A stretch of DNA of 52,578 bases from Candidatus Bathyarchaeota archaeon. Lineage in GTDB: Archaea; Thermoproteota; Bathyarchaeia; Bathyarchaeales; SOJC01. The notes under the pieces are model-generated. The model did no database searches. It was not told where the DNA came from and saw nothing but the letters and a program-made list of their open reading frames with translations. Every line of letters starts with the position of its first letter. Position 1 is the stretch's first letter. Below, in pieces: positions 1 to 8,758 of the stretch. A program made the position numbers and the translations under genes. Location: contig CP070835.1 of assembly GCA_020341775.1 (NCBI GenBank), positions 1,761,862-1,814,439 on the forward strand. The letters are read 5' to 3'.

Positions 1-19
1 CCTAACATTTGCATGAAAG

Positions 20-595
20 CTACCCTTCACACACTTTCGTTTTGCTTAACTTAATAATCTTGTTCAGAATTAGCGTGAGAAGTTGAGCACCATTCTTAGA
101 AGTGAGTTCTACTATGTAGGCATCTTTCCGCGACCTTGTTAAACTGATGAGGGGATCTTGAGCACGAAAATGGATTGTGCCCACTATTAGTTTTTCACTT
201 TGAATTGCGTCTTGCACCACTTCTCTGAAGGCTTTAGAACATAATTCCATTGGGCCAATTTCGTCAATTAGAATCCCATCTGCAGTCTTCAAAGCGTTTT
301 GAATTGCATTAACGCCTATCGAATTAAGATTTTGAAGATTAACCCGATATTTTCCTATTCGAGGACCTACAGGCTGGTGAATATGGGCAAGCCATCCTTT
401 CTCGCCAGATCTATAGTCGATGATTTCGAAACCTACGCGAACACCATTTTGGAGAATTTCGCGGCTTATCATTCCACCCAATGTGTAACCCCTTGCAGTC
501 AGTTCTTCTGCAGCTCTCAGCAGTAGAGTCGTTTTTCCAACTCTTGGAGGACCAGTTATAAACACGAGGCGCTTCATCTTGTTTCCATCGCTCAT
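20..595 (-). CDS. THEP1-type nucleoside-triphosphatase
   Basis: A 191-residue P-loop NTPase of the THEP1 (DUF265) family, which hydrolyses NTPs to NDPs in vitro; the cellular role is unknown. The Walker A motif GPPRVGKTT lies at about residues 15-23 and a Walker B-like ILIDEIGPMEL near the middle, a pairing typical of THEP1. Length fits the family (about 175-190). The start could be the first Met or MKRLVF six residues later. It is transcribed divergently from trm1 with almost no spacer, so the two promoters must overlap each other's 5' regions. Family assignment is firm, physiological role is not. Confidence 0.85.
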   Translation of the reverse strand: MSDGNKMKRLVFITGPPRVGKTTLLLRAAEELTARGYTLGGMISREILQNGVRVGFEIIDYRSGEKGWLAHIHQPVGPRIGKYRVNLQNLNSIGVNAIQNALKTADGILIDEIGPMELCSKAFREVVQDAIQSEKLIVGTIHFRAQDPLISLTRSRKDAYIVELTSKNGAQLLTLILNKIIKLSKTKVCEG

Positions 596-640
596 CCTAA
601 ATTGTTTTATGCAACAGAGACTAACTTGTTTTGCGGTCTG

Positions 641-1846
641 ATGAAAACGTTGAGCTTCTCCTTTCCCACAGAAGTGGTTGTGGAGGGCATGAGTGACGTT
701 GTTGTGCCCATGCTCGAAGCTTTTGTAGCAAAACCTTCGGATTATGCGCCCTCCAAAGCCCCAGTTTTTTACAATCCTGTGATGGAAATGAACCGCGATT
801 TAGCAGTTTTGGCACTGCAGACGTTGCAGCGAACTGCAGACCGGGAATTGCTTGTCTGTGAGCCTTTGGCTGGATGTGGAGTCAGAGGAATCAGGCTGGC
901 AAAGGAGGTGGAAGGTGTTGCATCGGTTTTTATGAATGACATAAACAATGAAGCGTATCACTTGGCGAAGTTCAACGTTGAAAGGAACGGAGTGGCAGAT
1001 AGAATCGTTGTGGACAATGAGGATGCTAATATTTCGCTAAGCCGTTTTGGTGCTCCCCTAAAACGGTTTGATTACATTGATGTAGACCCATTTGGTTCAC
1101 CGACGCCTTACTTAGACTCTGCATTAAGAGCACTGCGTAGAGGTGGATGTTTAGCGTTGACCGCCACAGACGTGGCTCCTTTGTGTGGCATACACCCTAA
1201 AGCCTGCATTAGAAAATATGGTGGAAGGCCATTGCGAACCGAGTATTGCCACGAATTGGCGGTGCGTCTACTAGCAGGAGCCTTGGCAAGAACCGCAGCA
1301 AAACATGATATTGGTGTAAAAATGCTGTTTTCCAACAGCTCAAGGCATTATGTGAGACTTTACGCAACAGTTGATTACGGCGCTAGAAAAGCGGATGCCA
1401 GCCTAAGTTCCATGGGGTACATCCACCATTGTTTCAGTTGCTTTCACAGGAAGGTATCAATGGGATTGTTTTCCTTCGGTAAATTTATTTGTCCAGAATG
1501 CAACACCGAGATGAAAATTGCAGGCCCCCTTTGGATAGGAAAAATCGTCGATAAGGTTTTTACTGATTCAATGGACAATGAGGCGAAGAGTAAGCAACTC
1601 AGGGAGAAAAGGAGGATTCACCGGCTCCTAGCGTCTATCAGTGGCGAAGCGGAGGCTCCAATCACATATTATAATGTCGACGCAATCTGCGATAAGATTG
1701 GTTTACCAGTTCCACCAATGAAAAGAGTTGTTACAGAACTGGAAACAGCAGGGTATAAAGTAAGCTTAACCCACTTTGCACATCAAGGAATCAAGACGGA
1801 CGCTTCTGCGTCCATTGTCAAGCAAGCTGTTGCTGGGACATGCTAA
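641..1846 (+). CDS. trm1: tRNA (guanine(26)-N2)-dimethyltransferase Trm1
   Basis: Rossmann-fold methyltransferase that dimethylates G26 of tRNA using S-adenosylmethionine. Visible family blocks are VFYNPVMEMNRDL near the N-terminus, the SAM loop CEPLAGCGVRGIRLA, the catalytic-site signature DYIDVDPFGSPTPYLDSAL, and a C-terminal zinc site made of CFSC and CPEC followed by GPLWIGKI. I start it at ATG 641 (MKTLSFSFPTEV); an upstream TTG at 602 stays in frame but adds residues with no family resemblance. It is divergent from the THEP1 gene. Nothing is missing from the fold. Confidence 0.93.
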   Translation: MKTLSFSFPTEVVVEGMSDVVVPMLEAFVAKPSDYAPSKAPVFYNPVMEMNRDLAVLALQTLQRTADRELLVCEPLAGCGVRGIRLAKEVEGVASVFMNDINNEAYHLAKFNVERNGVADRIVVDNEDANISLSRFGAPLKRFDYIDVDPFGSPTPYLDSALRALRRGGCLALTATDVAPLCGIHPKACIRKYGGRPLRTEYCHELAVRLLAGALARTAAKHDIGVKMLFSNSSRHYVRLYATVDYGARKADASLSSMGYIHHCFSCFHRKVSMGLFSFGKFICPECNTEMKIAGPLWIGKIVDKVFTDSMDNEAKSKQLREKRRIHRLLASISGEAEAPITYYNVDAICDKIGLPVPPMKRVVTELETAGYKVSLTHFAHQGIKTDASASIVKQAVAGTC

Positions 1847-1850
1847 GGAC

Positions 1851-1869
1851 TGCGTGCATGTGTGCACAT
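1851..1869. other. 19-nt perfectly alternating purine-pyrimidine tract
   Basis: Immediately behind the trm1 stop codon, TGCGTGCATGTGTGCACAT alternates pyrimidine and purine without a break for 19 nt. It is one of several such intergenic tracts in the window (for example 31795-31813, 38488-38504, 41611-41628). Such sequences can adopt Z-DNA; a role here is inference. Confidence 0.6.
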
Positions 1870-1931
1870 CTCTCCCTAACCTTTAAACTTAGTAAGCCGC
1901 AAAGAATGTAGCTACCAGGAATACTAACACA

Positions 1932-4040
1932 ATGCCCAATCCAAAACTCCACCGTATCCATAAAGCCGGCATCCAAGTGTTGAAAGCCATCTCTGCACAC
2001 ATTCGCGTGCAAATCCTAAATCTAATGGTTGAGCATGGTCCAATGTCTTATACAGAAATCATGAACGCCCTCAAACTAGATGCAACCCGCGACGCCGGGC
2101 GCTTTGCTTACCACCTTAAATCCTTACTAAGAGCCGATCTAATCGAGCCTGATGTTGAAACTAAAAAGTATCACTTGACAGATTTAGGTCGACACATCAT
2201 TGAGGTTGTCGACGAAATAGAGGATCGAACCTATAGACGGAGAAAGATGGTTGTCCGCACCTCTCGCCTCTCTATCGAAGAATTCGACAGGAACAAAATT
2301 GCACAATCCCTGATCACCGAAGCCGATGTGCCTACAGACCTTGCCCAAAAAATCGCTAGAGAAGCAGAAAAGCGGCTTCAACAATTTAAAACTAAATACC
2401 TAACAGCTCCTCTGATCCGCGAAATTGTGAATGCGATCCTCTTGGAAAGACACTACGAAGACTACCGCCACAAGCTTACACGATTGGGATTGCCTGTTCA
2501 CGAAGTCACCCGCCTAATCGACTCTGCTAGACCTGATGTTGAAGCAGTTCGAAGAGCAGCAGGCAACTCGGTTGTCGAGGAATACACACTTCTTAACATA
2601 CTACCTCGAAAAATCTCAGACGCCCATCTAAGTGGCAGCATACATCTTCACAATCTGAACACGTGGATACTCAAGCCAAAGGAAACCACTCATGACCTTC
2701 AGTATTTCTTCCACGCCTTCACACCCAAAACGCTAGATGCAGCTGTAAATCTAATAACAAACGTTGTACGCAACACCGCAACAGAAATAGCAGGACAGCA
2801 AAACTTAGACAACTTCAATATCCATCTACAACCTTACGCAGAAGGAAACCCCCCTGAAAAGATTAAAGAGCTGCTAACAACCTTCATAGACAATCTTAAC
2901 CAGACAACATCAACTCCCACAACAATAAGCTTAGAGTTTTCCACGAAAAAGAACGTGACATATCCAGAAGTGTCCCACAAACTCATTCTTTTACTATTAG
3001 AGGCAATACAAGAAAAAGCAGAGGTTTATGCTCTGAAAAATCCAAAAATCGTCATCAAAATGCGTAGGGAAGATTTGAAAGACGGAGAAGCAGAAGCTTC
3101 GTTATATGAAGCCCACAAACTTGCCACCGCAAGCATTCTCGTCTACTTCGCAAACTTAAGCCCCGACACCCAAAAAAACGCGACATACACAGCGTCGGGT
3201 TTACGACTAGCCGACGATTGGCTACAAGACTGGCAACTAGACACTCAACGAACAGGAAACCTAGATGATATCACCATCAATCTGCCACGCATTTCCTTTG
3301 ATGCCAAAGGAGACGAAGACAAATTCTTTGAACTTCTCAACCTCAGACTGGATCAAGCCAATCAAGCGCTGGAGATCAAACACAAGACAATCATAGCAAG
3401 AGTAGAACAAAAGCTCTTGCCATACTTAGCACAGAAAACAAACGCAGATCAGTATTTCAATTTTAACGCTGTGACGCGAACAATAACTTCCGTAGGTCTA
3501 AATGAAGCAGTTCAAGCATTGATGGCAAAAGAAGTCACTGAAGATTTTGGAGCTGCTTCCATCCTCATTGAAAAGATTCTAGAACACCTTAACACATACG
3601 CGGAGAAACACTCAAAAAAGCCCCACACTCGACAGACGACCGCCATTATCCCCCATTCAATAGCTGCAAGAAGGCTTGCAAGACTCGACGTAGAAAAATA
3701 TGGGTGGGGAGCTGTAAAAACTCGAGGTTCCAGAGAACGCCCTCGCTACTCAGACATCAATACAATCTCTTTCGCAGAAAAGAGGCACGTAACGCTTGAA
3801 GAGCGAATACACCGACTCAACCAAGGTGGCCATCTTGTGCTCGTTAACAACGAAACGCCCCATCCATCGCCAGAGGAACTGCTAGATAAAACAAAGCAAA
3901 TATTAACCAGTGAAATAGGCTTTTTCATCTACAACAGGCACCTTACACACTGCAGACACTGTAAACACACGTCCCACGGAGCTCATTTGAAATGCCCCCA
4001 CTGCAACTCCACAAACATTCTGACTGCGAACCGTTATTGA
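1932..4040 (+). CDS. Winged-helix / ATP-cone / inactive NrdD-like protein, putative nucleotide-sensing regulator
   Basis: A 702-residue fusion. Residues 1-95 form an ArsR-type winged helix (ISAHIRVQILNLMVEHGPMSY...HLTDLG). Residues about 107-200 form an ATP-cone, the dATP/ATP sensor of ribonucleotide reductases. Residues about 205-670 follow the class III NrdD fold (ends in a zinc ribbon, C674/C677/C688/C691). Catalysis looks impossible: there is no cysteine before residue 674, the LCPD cysteine of NrdD is S410 (LSPD), the active-site CC pair reads TASG near 420-423, and the chain stops before the glycyl-radical RxxGY segment. The intact nrdD follows on the same strand 234 bp later. By analogy with NrdR (zinc ribbon plus ATP-cone) I infer a transcription factor controlling dNTP synthesis. 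Annotation as a reductase would be wrong. Confidence 0.8.
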   Translation: MPNPKLHRIHKAGIQVLKAISAHIRVQILNLMVEHGPMSYTEIMNALKLDATRDAGRFAYHLKSLLRADLIEPDVETKKYHLTDLGRHIIEVVDEIEDRTYRRRKMVVRTSRLSIEEFDRNKIAQSLITEADVPTDLAQKIAREAEKRLQQFKTKYLTAPLIREIVNAILLERHYEDYRHKLTRLGLPVHEVTRLIDSARPDVEAVRRAAGNSVVEEYTLLNILPRKISDAHLSGSIHLHNLNTWILKPKETTHDLQYFFHAFTPKTLDAAVNLITNVVRNTATEIAGQQNLDNFNIHLQPYAEGNPPEKIKELLTTFIDNLNQTTSTPTTISLEFSTKKNVTYPEVSHKLILLLLEAIQEKAEVYALKNPKIVIKMRREDLKDGEAEASLYEAHKLATASILVYFANLSPDTQKNATYTASGLRLADDWLQDWQLDTQRTGNLDDITINLPRISFDAKGDEDKFFELLNLRLDQANQALEIKHKTIIARVEQKLLPYLAQKTNADQYFNFNAVTRTITSVGLNEAVQALMAKEVTEDFGAASILIEKILEHLNTYAEKHSKKPHTRQTTAIIPHSIAARRLARLDVEKYGWGAVKTRGSRERPRYSDINTISFAEKRHVTLEERIHRLNQGGHLVLVNNETPHPSPEELLDKTKQILTSEIGFFIYNRHLTHCRHCKHTSHGAHLKCPHCNSTNILTANRY

Positions 4041-4071
4041 AGAACTCCAATAATATCCAATGCGTTGACAC

Positions 4072-4110
4072 CTTCGCGTCAAACACTTCAGGTGTTAATT
4101 TCCAGCGAAG
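4072..4110 (+). promoter_or_regulatory. Nested stem-loop between the two NrdD-family genes
   Basis: CTTCGC (4072-4077) pairs with GCGAAG (4105-4110), and inside it AACAC (4082-4086) pairs with GTGTT (4092-4096) around a TTCAG loop. It could be a terminator for the upstream gene, an RNA element, or an operator for nrdD. The rest of the 234-bp spacer holds an AT-rich TATA-like stretch near 4122-4130 and shorter palindromes such as ACAGCGATCTGT. Confidence 0.4.
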
Positions 4111-4274
4111 GAGATACAAAATTTTATACAGTTCTTTCTAAAAATTTTAAGTAGCCTACATGGCGTCCTAAATTGACAGCGATCTGTAAATAAAAACCAT
4201 AATCACTAGGGCGTCAGCACGCTATTTTTGACCAAAATGTATATTGAAAATTCTAAGAAGGAAATGACTGTAAT

Positions 4275-6380
4275 GTGTTTTGCTGCGGAGGTTTTTCCAC
4301 GACGACACATCAAGAATTTGCTGTAGATTCGCTCAAATACTTTCCCAGGGTCAGAACTTCCAGAATAATGTTCGAGGACTTCAATCCTGAAAGAATACGA
4401 AACTCCTTGATGAGGGAAACGGAACTTTCCGAAGAAGTTGCAGATAGGATAGCCTTAGACATTGCAAATCGAATAAACACTCTGGACTTAGAGTTCTTGT
4501 CTGGCCCACTGATTCGCGAGTTTGTGTGCGTGGCGTTGCTTGAAAACAACTTTGAACGTTCGAGAGCTCGATACACACGGCTTGGCCTTCCTCTGTTTGA
4601 TGTTGACAAGCTTGTTCGGGCTGGCGACAAGGAAAACGCCAATCTTCAACACAACCCCGAAACAATTCACAAGCTCGCCGCTGACACGATCTTTGACCAA
4701 TACACACTTCTAAATTGTTTGCCACCCCATCTGGCAGATGCACACATTGCGGGAGCCATTCACATCCACGATTTAGAATACTTCGCCACGAGACCCTTCT
4801 GTCAAGAGCATGATTTACGTTTCTTCTTACGCAAAGGGTTGATTGTGGATGGACAAGGCGTGCATACGGCTGTCGCAGGACCTGCAAAGCATCCTGAAGT
4901 AGCGATTCTGCATGCGGCGAAGGCTTTGGCCGCAGCACAGACGAATTGGGCCGGGGGGCAAGGTTACGACTTCTTCAATGTTTGGTTGGCACCTTTTGTT
5001 CGGGGAATGTCGTACAAGCGTATGAAGCAATTGGCTCAGATGTTCATTTATGAGATGTCGCAGATGTACGTGGCGCGAGGCGGTCAAACAGTGTTTTCAA
5101 GTATTGCTCTAGAGTGTGCGGTCCCTCGGATTATTTGGGATGTGCCTGCATTTTTGCCCGGGGGAAAAATTAGCAAGTCGGAAACCTATCAGGACTATTT
5201 TGATGAAGCCAATACTTTCTTTAATGCTATCCTCGACGTTTACATGGGTGGGGACCATTTGGGGAAGCCATTTAATTTTCCCAAGTGCGAGGTGAAGTTG
5301 CGGCGGGAGTATCTCACCAAGTTTGAAGAGGAGTATATCAAAGTGGCCGAATTAGCTTCTAGGTTTGGCACGCCCTACTTTCTGAACTTATGTCCCGATT
5401 ATATGCCTGATATCGTCAATAGTCAGTGTTGCCGGCTAATTTTCGCGCCGGATAGTGATGAGCTGGAAGATTTTCACAAGGGAGCGATGCGGATGGGAAG
5501 TCTGCAGGTGGTGACCATTAATTTGCCACGGTTGGCTTACGAGGTTAATGGAAGCGACAAGAAACTCTTTGAGCTTTTAGATTTGCGTATGGATTTGGCA
5601 CGGGAGGTCTTGTTGATTAAGCGAGACGTCATCCGAGAGCGTTTGAATGGCGGCTCGCTGCCATTCTGCGCCATGGATTGCTTTGGAGAACCATACTTAA
5701 ACTTGGATAAGCAAGTGCTCAACATCGGATTTGTAGGTTTGAATGAGTTGCTTAGAGCGCATCTGGGCGTTGAGTTGCATGAGGGCACAGATGCGTGGCG
5801 GTTTGGACTTCGAGTGATTAGACATATGGTTGACCGTGTGGCTGATTTTGGCAAGGAGACTGGTTTTCGGTTTGGTTGTATACAGACGCCCGCAGAGAGT
5901 TGTGCACATCGGTTGGCTTTAGTTGACCATCGGATCTTTGGGGATGCAGCAGTTGTACAGGGCGACTTGAGTAATGGTGGAATCTACTACACTAACAGTT
6001 CACATGTGCGCCCTTCATCAGGAATTCCATTAATAGACAGAATTAAGATCGAGTCGAGTTTCCATCCGTTGACCAAAGGCGGAGCAATTTTGCACGTGTG
6101 GTTAGGTGAGAGCAACTCTTCGGCTGAGAGCGTTTGGAGCCTAATTCGGCGTGTAGCAACAGAGTCTTTGGCAGCGTATTTCGCATTTACTAGGGATTTG
6201 ACTATCTGCAGAAAATGTAACACTGTCGAAGCGAACTTACAGACGAGATGCAAGACATGCAGGGCCGAGGGTGAAAACCTGGAACATTGGTCGAGGATTA
6301 CCGGATACTACCAGCAACTGCGCGGTTGGAATGCAGGGAAGGTTCAGGAGTTCAAAGACAGACACAGGTATGTCGTATAG
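4275..6380 (+). CDS. nrdD: Anaerobic (class III) ribonucleoside-triphosphate reductase
   Basis: Makes dNTPs from NTPs without oxygen through a glycyl radical. An ATP-cone occupies about residues 25-115 (VRTSRIMFEDFNPERIRNSL), followed by the ten-stranded barrel. Catalytic cysteines are visible as LCPDYMPD (C373) and NSQCCRLIF (C385/C386). The C-terminus has a CRKC...CKTC zinc site and the glycyl-radical motif RITGYYQQL with G677, then GWNAGKVQEFKDRHRY. The GTG start at 4275 is the only obvious in-frame start upstream of the ATP-cone; its first 20 residues look unusual, so the true start is uncertain. No NrdG activase is encoded in the window. Confidence 0.95.
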   Translation: MFCCGGFSTTTHQEFAVDSLKYFPRVRTSRIMFEDFNPERIRNSLMRETELSEEVADRIALDIANRINTLDLEFLSGPLIREFVCVALLENNFERSRARYTRLGLPLFDVDKLVRAGDKENANLQHNPETIHKLAADTIFDQYTLLNCLPPHLADAHIAGAIHIHDLEYFATRPFCQEHDLRFFLRKGLIVDGQGVHTAVAGPAKHPEVAILHAAKALAAAQTNWAGGQGYDFFNVWLAPFVRGMSYKRMKQLAQMFIYEMSQMYVARGGQTVFSSIALECAVPRIIWDVPAFLPGGKISKSETYQDYFDEANTFFNAILDVYMGGDHLGKPFNFPKCEVKLRREYLTKFEEEYIKVAELASRFGTPYFLNLCPDYMPDIVNSQCCRLIFAPDSDELEDFHKGAMRMGSLQVVTINLPRLAYEVNGSDKKLFELLDLRMDLAREVLLIKRDVIRERLNGGSLPFCAMDCFGEPYLNLDKQVLNIGFVGLNELLRAHLGVELHEGTDAWRFGLRVIRHMVDRVADFGKETGFRFGCIQTPAESCAHRLALVDHRIFGDAAVVQGDLSNGGIYYTNSSHVRPSSGIPLIDRIKIESSFHPLTKGGAILHVWLGESNSSAESVWSLIRRVATESLAAYFAFTRDLTICRKCNTVEANLQTRCKTCRAEGENLEHWSRITGYYQQLRGWNAGKVQEFKDRHRYVV

Positions 6381-6555
6381 GCAATCTGGTCATGCTGCAG
6401 CAAACTACAAGAAGTTAGTGCCGCCTAGCCCAGGCACACACAAGCGCCTAGCTTCTCTCGTGGTGAAGACCGATCTTAAACACCAAATTTAGACATCATG
6501 AGCCCTTGAAAAAGGAGTCTAGAACCTGTACGCCCGCGTTGCGTATCGAAGAAAC

Positions 6556-6777
6556 TTAGCGAGAGCTTTGATATCTCCACTTCTCCAACGTCCTGTCTTT
6601 CCTGGTAGCTTTCTTATAGTCCTTGTAGTGTTCTTTACAGAGATACGCTCTTCTTTCAGAGCCAACTTTTAGACCAGCAGCCCCAACCTTGCTGGCAGAT
6701 ATGGAACGAAGGGCGTCCTTGCTACAATTCAAAACAGTGCATTTTACACCTTTGTCAATCTTTCCCATCGACATCAC
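6556..6777 (-). CDS. Small conserved-looking Cys/His protein, function unknown
   Basis: A 73-residue basic protein with C..C and C..H pairs (KCTVLNCSKDAL and YLCKEHYKDYKK) that could bind one zinc. Translation probably begins at MGKIDKG, three residues into the frame, behind the GAGGTGATG purine-rich stretch. It lies directly downstream of the PfkB kinase on the same strand with a 2-bp gap, so the two are probably co-transcribed. I do not recognise a characterised homologue. Confidence 0.6.
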   Translation of the reverse strand: MMSMGKIDKGVKCTVLNCSKDALRSISASKVGAAGLKVGSERRAYLCKEHYKDYKKATRKDRTLEKWRYQSSR

Positions 6778-6779
6778 CT

Positions 6780-7706
6780 CTAAGCAGCAACATCATTCGC
6801 CACTGGCTTAATTCCTTTCTCATATATTTTGGTTGCCCTCTCGTAGATTTCGTATCCTTTAGGCAAACGCCTGAAGCCGAAATCTTCTAAAACAAACGAT
6901 GACGCAGCTGAGCCCACACAGCAGCACCATAAAGGCTCTCTTTTACGAATAAGCTCTGCGAGAAAACCGCCCATAAAAGCATCACCAGCACCGGTTGGAT
7001 CTATAAATTTTGCGGGTTTACATGCAGGAACATGATAAAACTCCTCTCCAACATACGCTAATGTGCCTTCTCGTCCCATTGTGACCAAAACAGTTTTAAC
7101 ACCACATTCCCGAATTTTCTCCACAGAGTCTCTAAGCTTCCGGTTCCGGGTAACCGCTTTTATCTCTTCAATTGAAGACTTGAATACGTCACACTGTTGA
7201 AGAAAGTTCATGTCACCAAGCCCTTTTAGGTTAACGAAGCCTGACTCATCGAATTCTCGGAGGAATCCTTGCAGGTCAATAGACAGCAAGGGTGTCTTGT
7301 CTCTAAGTGTTCCAAGGATGCTTGTTGATAATTCGTTCGCTACTGGTGAAACGTGGATTGCATGAGCCCGCAAGGAAGAAGGAAGATCGTCAACCACAAT
7401 TGAGGGCGCCAGATCTTTCAGTTGGAGTTCTCTTTCATCACCATTATAGGTCAACTCATATCTTGTTGTAGAGGCTTTTTCGAAGACCTTTACCAACGAC
7501 AAGTCTATATTATTATGGCAAAGCCAGTCAAAATACCTAAGGAAGTCCCTGCCCACTTTAGAAACTACTCCCACCTTAGCACCCAACGTACTGGCTGCCA
7601 CAGAAACAAATGTAGGTGGACCGCCAAGCGTCACTACGGGATTGGTGCCACGTGACGAGATTATTAGGTCTATCACAAAATGGCCGACAGTGACTAGGTC
7701 TAACAC
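6780..7706 (-). CDS. PfkB-family sugar/nucleoside kinase
   Basis: Ribokinase-fold kinase of 308 residues. The N-terminal block GHFVIDLI and GGPPTFVSVAASTLGAKV resemble PfkB signature 1, and DPTGAGDAFMGGFL is signature 2 with the catalytic aspartate and anion hole. The GGPPTFVS form is reminiscent of archaeal myo-inositol kinases, and an inositol-lipid synthase is encoded nearby, but substrate cannot be decided from sequence alone. It is divergent from rps26e and is followed by a small Cys/His protein on the same strand. Confidence 0.82.
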   Translation of the reverse strand: MLDLVTVGHFVIDLIISSRGTNPVVTLGGPPTFVSVAASTLGAKVGVVSKVGRDFLRYFDWLCHNNIDLSLVKVFEKASTTRYELTYNGDERELQLKDLAPSIVVDDLPSSLRAHAIHVSPVANELSTSILGTLRDKTPLLSIDLQGFLREFDESGFVNLKGLGDMNFLQQCDVFKSSIEEIKAVTRNRKLRDSVEKIRECGVKTVLVTMGREGTLAYVGEEFYHVPACKPAKFIDPTGAGDAFMGGFLAELIRKREPLWCCCVGSAASSFVLEDFGFRRLPKGYEIYERATKIYEKGIKPVANDVAA

Positions 7707-7726
7707 ATGCTAAAACAATAAGAATG

Positions 7727-7736
7727 AATATATAAG
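7727..7736 (+). promoter_or_regulatory. TATA box for rps26e
   Basis: AATATATAAG sits about 50 bp before the TTG start of rps26e, in the spacer between the divergent PfkB and rps26e genes, at a spacing that would give a transcript leader of about 25 nt. Confidence 0.5.
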
Positions 7737-7781
7737 TCTCTTCAGCAATTGACTAGCTAGATAGCATAAGAGCGTGGATAT

Positions 7782-8072
7782 TTGCCAGTCAAGAGGAAGA
7801 GTCGCGGAAGATCAAAGGGTGGTAAAGGAAAGAGCACATTGACTCAATGCTACAGTTGTGGCGAGCTTGTTCCCCGAGACAAAGCCAAGCGTGTTTCGCG
7901 GAGAGTCTCTATGGTGGATTACGCACTGGCCAAAGAGCTGCGACAAAAAGGAGCATATATCACTTCACCGGTGGAGACGAAGTACTACTGTGTTTCCTGT
8001 GCTGTACACCGCGGCGTGGTCAAAGTACGCGCTAAAAACGAGCGAAAACGACGTCGCAGGAAGAGGTTCTAA
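7782..8072 (+). CDS. rps26e: 30S ribosomal protein S26e
   Basis: A 96-residue, strongly basic protein with the S26e pattern: N-terminal KRKSRGRSKGGKG, the first zinc pair CYSCGELVPRDKAKR, the second pair YYCVSCAVHRGVVKVR, and a basic tail KNERKRRRRKRF. S26e lies at the mRNA exit of the small subunit. It uses a TTG start. The gene is found in TACK archaea and eukaryotes and is absent from many Euryarchaeota, which supports the lineage call. Its 3' end overlaps the convergent lipid synthase gene by 4 bp. Confidence 0.95.
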   Translation: MPVKRKSRGRSKGGKGKSTLTQCYSCGELVPRDKAKRVSRRVSMVDYALAKELRQKGAYITSPVETKYYCVSCAVHRGVVKVRAKNERKRRRRKRF

Positions 8073-8671
8073 CTTTCTTTTCGTTTCAATGTTTTATAGA
8101 CATGGACTGCCCGTTGCATCACTGTGAAATTTGTCATCACTGCAAGAACGATTATGCCTAGATTAAGCGCTTCCAATCTCACAAAGGCGACAAAGCTAGC
8201 AAATCCGAGAACCAGTATTCGCTCTGCACGCTCCGCGAGACCGATAGTTTCCATTCTCGAGCCTGCAGCCTCTCCTCTTGCGCGGGCATAGCTAACTAGG
8301 AATGACCCCACAAGGGCAACAGAGCCCCAGAAAATACTACACAAGCCAGCTATCATTATAGCGACTAAAATGCAGGCATCTGCGTAGCGGTCAAGGAGCG
8401 AATCCAGAAACCCACCGAAAACAGTGGCTTCACCATAAAGCCTAGCAATTGCTCCATCAAGGGCATCTAGGAACCCTGACAGAAGAAGCAGAATTGGCGC
8501 GATTAAGAGAAAAAGGTGGTTCTGCTGCACTGCCCAGTAACTCCCTGCAGCTAAAAATGCTGTAAAAATCCCCATCCCGCTAACCTGATTTGGGGTCATG
8601 CCCATTCGATGCAGTAGTCTGGCCTCGGCTGCAAGTAAAGACTGCATTCTCTTTTTGACGTATGTTAGCAT
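8069..8671 (-). CDS. CDP-alcohol phosphatidyltransferase, probable archaetidylinositol-phosphate synthase
   Basis: A 200-residue membrane enzyme with about six hydrophobic segments and the complete family signature: DALDGAIARLYGEATVFGGFLDSLLDRYAD (read as D-x2-DG-x2-AR-x8-G-x3-D-x3-D). It transfers a polar headgroup onto CDP-archaeol. Archaeal members of this length and style usually use myo-inositol-1-phosphate, which is my preferred substrate, with serine or glycerol phosphate as alternatives. The gene overlaps the end of rps26e tail to tail. Confidence 0.82.
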   Translation of the reverse strand: MLTYVKKRMQSLLAAEARLLHRMGMTPNQVSGMGIFTAFLAAGSYWAVQQNHLFLLIAPILLLLSGFLDALDGAIARLYGEATVFGGFLDSLLDRYADACILVAIMIAGLCSIFWGSVALVGSFLVSYARARGEAAGSRMETIGLAERAERILVLGFASFVAFVRLEALNLGIIVLAVMTNFTVMQRAVHVYKTLKRKES

Positions 8672-8758
8672 TTTGGCTTTCCCACGTGTTTTAAGGTAGG
8701 AATCTTTATTTAAAAGTCGTTCAAGTCACCTGTGAAACGAAATTGCTGTTCCAGTTGG

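Noticed and set aside
1932-4040. Annotation as a functional anaerobic ribonucleotide reductase
   Set aside because: No catalytic cysteines and no glycyl-radical segment.
4381-4938. 185-codon open frame antisense to nrdD
   Set aside because: The sense strand encodes conserved ATP-cone and NrdD sequence; the antisense product is Arg/Gln/Pro/Cys-rich and resembles nothing.
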